Assembly (NCBI GenBank): GCA_003645845.1
Contig: QNCV01000023.1
Coordinates: 1 to 16,026 of the forward strand
Source: Fidelibacterota bacterium
GTDB lineage: Bacteria; Fidelibacterota; UBA2242
Length of the DNA stretch: 16,026 nt
Direction of reading: 5' to 3'
The first letter of the stretch is position 1, and each line of letters starts with the position of its first letter. The notes below the pieces were generated by a model, which saw nothing but the letters and a program-made list of their open reading frames with translations, was not told the DNA's origin and did not search any database. Positions 7,096 through 14,159 of the stretch are shown here, one piece after another. Position numbers and translations under genes: made by a program.

Positions 7096-9336
7096 TCAGA
7101 TTGTGACTTTCATCATCTCGGGAATTGCGCTTGTATAAACCTCTTTCAACTCTTCGACGGAAAAATCGATAGAGTCATTCATTTTCAAACGCTGATTGTC
7201 TTTGACGCGCCCGATTGTAAAGCAGGGAACGATATTTTTTGCAGCAATTCGTTCAATGTCCAACAAGTGTCGTTCGGAAATTGTAAGAATGATGACCGAT
7301 TGAGTCTCTCCGAAAAAGATTTCATCGTCACGCAGTTTTCTTGATATATAAATCGAAGCACCCATCGGTTTATCCGGATTACGGAGACATGATTCGGCAA
7401 TCGCCACAGCCAGTCCGCCATCGGAAATGTCAGTTGCGGAATTGACAATGCCGGCGCGGATTGCCTGCAGACAGGCTTTATGAACCCGTTTTTCAAAAGC
7501 CAGGTCGATTGTTGGTGCATTACCGGCTACTTTATTATGGACGATTTTCAGATATTCACTGCCTCCCATTTCTCCTTTAAGTGTTCCCAGCATTACGATG
7601 AAATCGCCGTCATTTCTGAAATAGGAATTTGTGATATGCTCAAGGTCCTCAATCAAACCAACCATGCCAACGACGGGTGTCGGATAGATGGCGCCATCGG
7701 GAGATTCATTGTAGAAACTGACATTTCCGCCGGTAACCGGAGTATTGAATGTTCGGCAGGCATCGCCCATTCCAAGAACAGCCTGCTTGAATTGATAGTA
7801 AATTTCTGGATCGTAGGGATTTCCGAAATTCAGGCAATTGGTAATGGCAATCGGCTTTGCGCCGGTGCAGACAACATTTCGGGCGGATTCCGCAACTGCA
7901 ATCGCACCGCCTCGGTAAGGATTTAAATATGTATATCGACCGTTGCCATCGGTTTTTATGGCAATCGCTTTATTTTTCCCTTTAATTCTGATAACCGCTG
8001 CCGAGCCACCCGGCGGAATAACAGTATTTGACCGAACCGAATGGTCATATTGACGATAAATCCAGGACTTATCCGCAATGGAATGAGACCCCAGTAATTT
8101 CAATAGTGCGTTGTTGTAATCTTTCGGTTCCGGGATATCTTTCAGGTCCGTGTTATGTAATTTGTTAAGATATTCCGGTTCTTTGGTTTTCCGTTCATAA
8201 ACCGGCGCACCGCCGCCAAGAACCAGATGCCAGGCCGGCACAGAACCAACCGGTTTATCATCGAAAAACATTTCCAGCTCAGATGTGTCGGTTACGGTTC
8301 CGATCTCGACACAGTTCAGATCCCATTTCTCAAATATTTCCTTAACCTCTTTTTCAAAACCACGTCGGATGACCACCAGCATGCGTTCCTGAGATTCCGA
8401 CAACATGATTTCATAGGGTATCATGCCGGGTTCCCGCATGGGGATTTTGCTCAAATCGAGAATCATCCCACTTCTGCCCTTTGCCGACATTTCAGAAGTT
8501 GAGCAGGCAATCCCTGCGGCGCCCATATCCTGAACACCAATCAGATAATTTTTCCGGGCCAATTCAAGGGTTGCTTCAAGTAGTAGCTTTTCAGTGAGGG
8601 GGTCTCCAACCTGAACGGATGAGCGTTTTTCCTCGGATTTTTCACTGAGTTCAACAGATGCAAAGGTTGCGCCGTGGATTCCATCGCGTCCGGTTGATGA
8701 TCCGACAATCATCACCGTATTGCCTTTACCTTTGGAAATTGCACTGACGACACGATCATGCTTGACAATTCCCACAGTCATTGCATTGACAAGCGGATTC
8801 CCGGTATAACATTCATCAAAATAGACTTCCCCTGCGACAGTAGGAACCCCCATGCAGTTCCCATAGTGAGCAATACCTTTGACGACTTCATCGAAAAGAT
8901 AGCGATTTCTCGGAATAGACAACGGCCCGAAGCGGAGTGAATTCAGCGATGCAATGGGTCGGGCTCCCATGGTAAATATGTCCCGGAGAATTCCACCGAC
9001 ACCGGTTGCAGCGCCCTGAAAAGGTTCAATGGCTGACGGATGGTTATGACTCTCGATTTTAAAAGCGATGGCCTGATTGTCGCCAATGTCCACCAGCCCG
9101 GCATTTTCCTCGCCGGCTCCCACCAGCAGACGTTTTCCGCTGCGAGGCAGGGTTTTCAGCATGGCAATTGAATTTTTATAACTGCAATGCTCACTCCACA
9201 TTACGGAAAAAATACCTAACTCGGTATAATTGGGCTTCCGTCCTAAAATTTCCTGAATTCGATTCCATTCCTCTTCATTAAGACCATGTTCAATAGCCAG
9301 TTCCAGAGTGACTTCCGGTTCCTTTATTTTATTCAT
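7096..9336 (-). CDS. purL: Phosphoribosylformylglycinamidine synthase, small PurL type
   Basis: PurL converts FGAR to FGAM with ATP and glutamine-derived ammonia, the fourth step of purine synthesis. The 746-aa length is that of the small, stand-alone PurL. It lacks the fused glutaminase and depends on separate PurS and PurQ, neither of which is in the window. Visible motifs include MWSEHCSYKNS (His50), ESHNHPSAIEPFQGAATGVGG (from 95), ILRDIFTMGARP, STSEMSAKGRSG in the second half of the first repeat, and NISDGG-like TDISDGG near the C-terminus, as expected for the duplicated PurM-like fold. The start ATG (9334-9336) has a good GGAG five bases upstream. It is separated from uvrC by 92 bases and from the M20 gene by eight. 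Confidence 0.97.
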   Translation of the reverse strand: MNKIKEPEVTLELAIEHGLNEEEWNRIQEILGRKPNYTELGIFSVMWSEHCSYKNSIAMLKTLPRSGKRLLVGAGEENAGLVDIGDNQAIAFKIESHNHPSAIEPFQGAATGVGGILRDIFTMGARPIASLNSLRFGPLSIPRNRYLFDEVVKGIAHYGNCMGVPTVAGEVYFDECYTGNPLVNAMTVGIVKHDRVVSAISKGKGNTVMIVGSSTGRDGIHGATFASVELSEKSEEKRSSVQVGDPLTEKLLLEATLELARKNYLIGVQDMGAAGIACSTSEMSAKGRSGMILDLSKIPMREPGMIPYEIMLSESQERMLVVIRRGFEKEVKEIFEKWDLNCVEIGTVTDTSELEMFFDDKPVGSVPAWHLVLGGGAPVYERKTKEPEYLNKLHNTDLKDIPEPKDYNNALLKLLGSHSIADKSWIYRQYDHSVRSNTVIPPGGSAAVIRIKGKNKAIAIKTDGNGRYTYLNPYRGGAIAVAESARNVVCTGAKPIAITNCLNFGNPYDPEIYYQFKQAVLGMGDACRTFNTPVTGGNVSFYNESPDGAIYPTPVVGMVGLIEDLEHITNSYFRNDGDFIVMLGTLKGEMGGSEYLKIVHNKVAGNAPTIDLAFEKRVHKACLQAIRAGIVNSATDISDGGLAVAIAESCLRNPDKPMGASIYISRKLRDDEIFFGETQSVIILTISERHLLDIERIAAKNIVPCFTIGRVKDNQRLKMNDSIDFSVEELKEVYTSAIPEMMKVTI

Positions 9337-9373
9337 TGATACTCCAAATATTGATTATGCTGATAGTGCTCAA

Positions 9374-9409
9374 TAACCGACGGTTAATTTCCTAATCTTT
9401 TTGCAAAAA
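9374..9409. promoter_or_regulatory. Two dyads in the purL leader
   Basis: TAACCG-A-CGGTTA (9374-9386) is a perfect 13-base dyad. TTTTTGCAAAAA (9398-9409) is a perfect 12-base palindrome. Both lie in the 92-base uvrC-purL gap. Neither makes a classic terminator. They could be operator sites for an internal promoter of purL, but no known PurR box is recognised. Confidence 0.35.
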
Positions 9410-9428
9410 TTCAGCAAGAAACTTCAGA

Positions 9429-11267
9429 TTACGATGTATGGTGAATATAATCCCAGATTATCTGAGCCAGTTTCGGGCCTATTCCGGGTACCAGGCTGAT
9501 TTCTTCCACAGATGCAGATCGAATTTTCTTTATGGTTTCAAAACGGTTCCACAATTCTCTTTTTTTCACGGGGCCTAACCCGGGAATCTGATCCAGTTCT
9601 GATGAAAGGGAGCCTTTCCCGCGCAGTTTTCGATGATAATTAATTGCAAAACGATGCGCTTCATCCCTGATTTTACGAAGAAGAATAAGAGAAATGCTGT
9701 CACGGGGTAAAATAATCGGTTCCCTCTGTCCCGGAATATAGACCTCCTCTAACTTTTTCGCCAGCCCGATAATCGGAATACTCTCGATTTCCAGTTTATC
9801 GAGAACCTGTTTCGAAATATTCAATTGTCCTTTGCCGCCGTCAATGACAATCAGGTCGGGCAGGGTTTTATTTTCTTTAATCCGGCGAGTGTAACGCCGT
9901 TGTACAATTTCCGCCATCATAGCAAAATCATTAATGCCCTGAACGGTTTTGATCCGATATCTCCGGTATTGACTTTTCATCGGGCTGGCATTCAAAAAAG
10001 TTACCAATGAACCGACAGAATATTTGCCCTGTATGTTTGAGATATCAAAGGCCTCAATTCGCCTGGGAATATTTTCCAAATTAAGATCGGCTTGTAACTG
10101 AAGGAGTGATTTGGGAATAAAATCCGCCCGCTTTGATTTTTTGGCAATATATTCCCGGAGTTGAAGAGCGGCATTTTTTTCAGCAAGACGAATAAGGGAC
10201 AGTTTTTCCTCACGTGTCGGCCGTGTGATTCTGACAGTACTGTTCTTCATTCCGGAGAGCCAGCTCTCGAGGGTATCCATATCCGAGGGATAGACATTTA
10301 CATTGATTTCTTTCGGAATCAGCTGAGATTGCTCATAATATCGCTGAATAAATGTCCGCATGGCTTCGTTGGCCCGGGATACGTTAACCCGCTCTAAAAA
10401 AATAGTATCTTTACTGAGCATCTTTCCACGACGGACACGGATAACAACAACAGCAGCGATATCTTCTTCGGCGATCAGGCTTATGAAATCACGGTTTTTA
10501 GTATCGCTGAATTCAACCGACTGTTTGTGAAAATAACGGGTCAGCAATTTCAGATTATCCCGATATCGGGCAGCTATTTCAAATTTCAAATCCTCAGCCG
10601 CATTATCCATTTTTTGCCTGATGTATTGAAGAACATTATCCGAATGTCCGTTTAAAAATGCTTCTACATTGGCAATCATTTTGAGATAATCTTTTTCGGA
10701 AATCAATTGCTGACAGGGACCGTCACAGTTGTGAATATGATATTGCAGACATAGCCTGATTCTCTTTTCACTGACTGTATCAGGATCGAGCTTATAATTG
10801 CAGGTCCTGACGGTATATACCTTTTTGATAATTCGTAGAATCTCCCGAATTGTGCCGGCATCGGTGTAGGGTCCGAAATATTTTGACCCGTCATCGATTT
10901 TTTTCCTGGTAATGAGTACCCGCGGAAACGGCTCATTGGTGATCCGGACATAGGGAAATGTTTTGTCATCACGAAGGAAAATATTGTATCGGGGTCGGTG
11001 TTCTTTGATAAGCGTATTTTCCAGAATCAGCGCTTCAATTTCGGAATGGGTGATAATGAATTCAACATCCTGTACATGTTTCAACATGGCGAAGGTTTTC
11101 GGCTCCCGGGACTTATCGGCGCTGAAATAGGATTTGACACGGTTGCGCAGATTTTTGGCTTTACCGATATACAGAATCTTTCCGGCGCTGGATTTAAATA
11201 GATAGCAGCCCGGATCGACAGGAGCATTCCGGACTTTATTCAGAAGAGACACGGGATATTCCGGCAT
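9429..11267 (-). CDS. uvrC: Excinuclease ABC subunit C
   Basis: UvrC makes both incisions in nucleotide excision repair after UvrA/UvrB damage recognition. The 612-aa product has every domain in order: GIY-YIG nuclease (GCYLF at 20-24, ILYIGKAKNLRNRV at 31-44), a cysteine cluster Cys156, Cys173, Cys181, Cys185, a UVR UvrB-binding helix pair (~205-240), the RNase H-like nuclease with Asp408 (FDISNIQG), Asp476 (VIDGGKGQ) and His538 (DEAHRFA), and two helix-hairpin-helix repeats (IPGLGPVKK, VPGIGPKLA). The four cysteines match those reported to hold an iron-sulfur cluster in E. coli UvrC. I chose ATG at 11265-11267 because it overlaps the dacB stop as TGATG, implying translational coupling. A TTG one codon earlier is less likely. 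Confidence 0.97.
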   Translation of the reverse strand: MPEYPVSLLNKVRNAPVDPGCYLFKSSAGKILYIGKAKNLRNRVKSYFSADKSREPKTFAMLKHVQDVEFIITHSEIEALILENTLIKEHRPRYNIFLRDDKTFPYVRITNEPFPRVLITRKKIDDGSKYFGPYTDAGTIREILRIIKKVYTVRTCNYKLDPDTVSEKRIRLCLQYHIHNCDGPCQQLISEKDYLKMIANVEAFLNGHSDNVLQYIRQKMDNAAEDLKFEIAARYRDNLKLLTRYFHKQSVEFSDTKNRDFISLIAEEDIAAVVVIRVRRGKMLSKDTIFLERVNVSRANEAMRTFIQRYYEQSQLIPKEINVNVYPSDMDTLESWLSGMKNSTVRITRPTREEKLSLIRLAEKNAALQLREYIAKKSKRADFIPKSLLQLQADLNLENIPRRIEAFDISNIQGKYSVGSLVTFLNASPMKSQYRRYRIKTVQGINDFAMMAEIVQRRYTRRIKENKTLPDLIVIDGGKGQLNISKQVLDKLEIESIPIIGLAKKLEEVYIPGQREPIILPRDSISLILLRKIRDEAHRFAINYHRKLRGKGSLSSELDQIPGLGPVKKRELWNRFETIKKIRSASVEEISLVPGIGPKLAQIIWDYIHHTS

Positions 11268-12802
11268 CAATAGTCCAGGTTATATAACAGTGTGACGATT
11301 TGATCCTGCATATTGTTAACGACACTGGTTGGTGTTGGGTAGTGATTTACCAGAATTGAAAATATGTATTCATGACCGTTTTTAGCCTGTACAAAGCCCG
11401 AAAGCGACCGAACCCTGCCCACGTATCCGGTTTTTGCAAAAACGTGTCCAGCGGCGTTTGAGCCCTTAAAACGGTTTTTCAATGTTCCGTCAACTCCACC
11501 TATCGGCAGTGAATTGTAAAAAACTTGATAATTTGGGTTGTTGCGGATACCTCTGAGAATAGTAACAATCTGGTGGGCCGTCACAAGGTTATGCCGGGAT
11601 AACCCGGAGCCATCGACGATAAAAATTTCATCGGGATTCAGGCCAATCCGGGAAAACCAGATTTTCTCGGCTTCGATGCCCTTTTTCGTGCTTCCCTCGT
11701 TCAATAATTTCAATCCCAGTGTTTTCTGCAGCTGCTCGGCATAAAAATTCTGACTAACCTTATTAATTGTATGGATAATTTCGGACAATGGAATCGATTG
11801 ATTTGTCGTGATCAGCGATACCTTTTTATAGTCAATATTTTGAACCGGCAAATCATCTATATCGCTGATATTATTGGCAGTTATACCATTTTCATTGAGT
11901 ACATATTGAAATGCAGCAAGCGTATATTTTGTCGGATTGTCCACTGTCACCCAGTCTTTTATTGTATCTTTACCGGCTTTGACGGTTCCAAATATCCGGA
12001 CGGATTCAGTACCCTCTTCCCTGAAAAAATCATACCGTGTGGATGAATCCTCCGGCACAATTTCAAGGTCGTTTTCGATCTGCAGATAGCTCATGTTTGG
12101 TTCGGTGAAGATATGTGGCTTCTGACCGACGGAATCATCGGGCACGATAAAAATATCCACGCAATTATCATTAAAGGACAATGCGCTGATTTTGGCGGCA
12201 TAATAATAGGACAAATCGTCCCAACCCCAGCTGTAACCCAGTTCATGATCATCGAACAGATTATCATCACCGATAACAGTTCCGTTAATTGCATGAATTC
12301 CCATGGCTTTCAGGGTATCAGCCCAATTTTCAAACAATTCTACGGGATTACCCCCATTGTATCGGCCGGAAATAGTGGGATCGCCTGAGCCTCTGATAAT
12401 GAGATTTCCATTCAGCACACCGTTTTCAATGGTTCCATCATAAAAGAGCGATGTTTGATAGCGGAAATCCGGCCCAAGCAATGCCAGAGATGAGGTCGTT
12501 GTAAACAGTTTCATATTACTGGCCGGCATCAAAAGTGTATTTGGATTCAGTGAGTATAAGATTTCACCGGTCTGATAATCTTCGATGTGAATTCCTATAA
12601 CCGCCGATTGAAAGTGGATTGCATTAACAATACTATTTACCTGTGAACGAAAGGATTTGATTGCCGCGTTAGAGACATATTTCGGAGAGGTTCCGAGAAT
12701 GTTGCGATCAACACTTTCAAGATAATATACCGAACTGCAACCGATGAACAATACTGTAAATGAAATGACTATTAAACAACTGTCAGTAACAAATTTCTTC
12801 AT
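11267..12802 (-). CDS. dacB: D-alanyl-D-alanine carboxypeptidase/endopeptidase, PBP4 type, lipoprotein
   Basis: This is a peptidase S13 penicillin-binding protein that removes terminal D-Ala or cuts cross-links in peptidoglycan. The 511-aa product shows the three active-site motifs: SNMK (Ser95, Lys98), SQN (350-352) and KTG (457-459). The large insertion between the first and second motifs is typical of PBP4. It starts with MKKF, a hydrophobic stretch and LFIGC, giving a lipoprotein signal with Cys22 as the likely lipidated residue. It is therefore probably tethered to a membrane facing the periplasm. The start at 12802 is set by GGAGGT (12807-12812) four bases upstream. The frame stays open to 12859 but lacks such support there. 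It is the first gene of the - strand cluster, divergent from nagA. Confidence 0.94.
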   Translation of the reverse strand: MKKFVTDSCLIVISFTVLFIGCSSVYYLESVDRNILGTSPKYVSNAAIKSFRSQVNSIVNAIHFQSAVIGIHIEDYQTGEILYSLNPNTLLMPASNMKLFTTTSSLALLGPDFRYQTSLFYDGTIENGVLNGNLIIRGSGDPTISGRYNGGNPVELFENWADTLKAMGIHAINGTVIGDDNLFDDHELGYSWGWDDLSYYYAAKISALSFNDNCVDIFIVPDDSVGQKPHIFTEPNMSYLQIENDLEIVPEDSSTRYDFFREEGTESVRIFGTVKAGKDTIKDWVTVDNPTKYTLAAFQYVLNENGITANNISDIDDLPVQNIDYKKVSLITTNQSIPLSEIIHTINKVSQNFYAEQLQKTLGLKLLNEGSTKKGIEAEKIWFSRIGLNPDEIFIVDGSGLSRHNLVTAHQIVTILRGIRNNPNYQVFYNSLPIGGVDGTLKNRFKGSNAAGHVFAKTGYVGRVRSLSGFVQAKNGHEYIFSILVNHYPTPTSVVNNMQDQIVTLLYNLDY

Positions 12803-12806
12803 ATTG

Positions 12807-12812
12807 ACCTCC
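12807..12812 (-). promoter_or_regulatory. Ribosome binding site deciding the dacB start
   Basis: GGAGGT on the - strand lies four bases before the ATG at 12802. It is the strongest Shine-Dalgarno site in the window. It excludes the longer frame from 12859 and places the lipoprotein signal at the true N-terminus. Confidence 0.85.
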
Positions 12813-12920
12813 ATAAGTTCATCGACAATATAAAGGATATTGGATTGAAATAGTAGCAATTTGTAGGTGAATAAATCTTTTTATTTAACCCTGATTTTAT
12901 CAAATTACATACATGAAAGC

Positions 12921-12924
12921 GAGG
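12921..12924 (+). promoter_or_regulatory. Ribosome binding site deciding the nagA start
   Basis: GAGG lies eight bases before the ATG at 12933, whose product begins at the normal NagA N-terminus (MSLICLHNATVYTG). This favours 12933 over the upstream in-frame start at 12867. Confidence 0.65.
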
Positions 12925-12932
12925 TTTTATTA

Positions 12933-14105
12933 ATGAGTTTAATTTGCCTGCATAATGCAACAGTATATACCGGGATCACGTCCCTACCGAAAAGTACGGT
13001 GCTGATTGAAAATGGTAAAATCGAAGATGTCATATCAAATGAACGATTCCGGAAACGCAGTATTCCGAAAGATGCAACCATATACTATCTGAACGGTGCG
13101 ATCATTTCGCCGGGATTTGTCGACACTCATATTCACGGGGTCCACGGTTATGATACTTCTGACGGTAGCGTCGAATCGATTCTTGAAATGTCCCGTGCAT
13201 TGATTGAATACGGTGTAACCGGCTTCTGTCCTACGATTTATCCTCAATCCGATGAGGATTTCATTAAATCGATCCGGGCCGTGGTTGAAGCAATTGGACA
13301 GGAACCCGGCGCTAAGATATACGGGATAAATCTCGAAGGCCCTTTCATTTCGCCGGAGAAACCGGGAGTATTACCCAATAAATACATAAAGCCTGTTGAC
13401 CTCGATGCCATGAATAAATATCTGGAAGCCGCCGAGGGACACATTGCAATTATGACTGTTGCTCCCGAGTTGAAAAATATGCGGGAGTTGGCAATTCTTG
13501 CCGGAAAAAACGGAATTGTGACTTCGGCCGGCCATTCAAATGCCACTTATGAAAATATGTTGGAAGGAATGCAGGCCGGTATTCTTCATTCAACCCATTT
13601 TTTCAATGCCATGCGGCGGATTCATCACCGGGATCCGGGAGTTGTTGGTGCGATTATGATTCATCCGAATGTCTCCTGTGAAGTTATTGCTGACGGTTAT
13701 CATGTTCATAAAGCCATTTTGGACCTGCTGCTGAAAGTCAAACCTATCCACAAAGTTGTACTAATCACCGACGCACTTCGTCCAACGGGTCAGAAATCGG
13801 GAAAATTGATTGCCAATAATGAGGAGGTTATCTGTGAAAACGGACTATTTAAACGTAAAAGTGACGGCACCATTGCAGGATCGGCATTGACGATGATCCG
13901 GGGGGTAAAAAACCTGTGCGAAATGGGTTTTCCCATGCATGATGCTTTACGAACGGCCAGTTCAAATCCCGTGACTGTCATCAGTCGTCAGGCTGAAACA
14001 GGTTCATTGATTCCCGGTAAAGATGCGGACATTGCCGTTTTTGATAAAGACTTCAATGTCATGATGACTTTTGTGAAGGGTGAATTAAAGAAATTTTCCG
14101 AGTAA
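12933..14105 (+). CDS. nagA: N-acetylglucosamine-6-phosphate deacetylase
   Basis: NagA hydrolyses GlcNAc-6-phosphate to glucosamine-6-phosphate and acetate, feeding amino sugar catabolism and wall recycling. The 390-aa product is of family length and carries the amidohydrolase-superfamily metal site: HIH at 66-68 within DTHIHGVHGYD, Glu135 in NLEGPFIS, His201 in TSAGHSN, His222 in STHFFNAM, and the catalytic Asp280 in ITDAL. The beta-sandwich halves are formed by the N-terminus (VLIENGKI) and C-terminus (GSLIPGKDADIAVFD). A longer frame from 12867 adds 22 residues without family similarity. It is divergent from dacB across 130 bases. No nagB or sugar transporter is nearby, so its regulation cannot be inferred. 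Confidence 0.95.
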   Translation: MSLICLHNATVYTGITSLPKSTVLIENGKIEDVISNERFRKRSIPKDATIYYLNGAIISPGFVDTHIHGVHGYDTSDGSVESILEMSRALIEYGVTGFCPTIYPQSDEDFIKSIRAVVEAIGQEPGAKIYGINLEGPFISPEKPGVLPNKYIKPVDLDAMNKYLEAAEGHIAIMTVAPELKNMRELAILAGKNGIVTSAGHSNATYENMLEGMQAGILHSTHFFNAMRRIHHRDPGVVGAIMIHPNVSCEVIADGYHVHKAILDLLLKVKPIHKVVLITDALRPTGQKSGKLIANNEEVICENGLFKRKSDGTIAGSALTMIRGVKNLCEMGFPMHDALRTASSNPVTVISRQAETGSLIPGKDADIAVFDKDFNVMMTFVKGELKKFSE

Positions 14106-14111
14106 TAAAAA

Positions 14112-14135
14112 AAGCCTCCTGAAAACCGGAGGCTT
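14112..14135. terminator. Bidirectional intrinsic terminator between nagA and RND gene
   Basis: AAGCCTCC (14112-14119) pairs perfectly with GGAGGCTT (14128-14135) around an eight-base loop. On the + strand it is followed by CTTCTTC. On the - strand the stem runs straight into a run of seven or more T. It thus ends both nagA and the convergent efflux gene and is strongest for the latter. Confidence 0.9.
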
Positions 14136-14159
14136 CTTCTTCAGATTTATTTTCCACTG

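Noticed and set aside
7480..7926. 148-codon + strand frame opposite purL
   Set aside because: It lies wholly antisense to purL, whose protein is fully conserved. The translated product looks like nothing known.
11268..11270. TTG as the uvrC start
   Set aside because: The ATG immediately after it gives the classic TGATG overlap with the dacB stop and is the better start codon.
12803..12859. Longer dacB frame starting at 12859
   Set aside because: It lacks a ribosome binding site and would bury the lipoprotein signal 19 residues inside. GGAGGT supports 12802.
12867..12932. Longer nagA frame starting at 12867
   Set aside because: The extra 22 residues have no NagA similarity. GAGG and the normal N-terminus support 12933.
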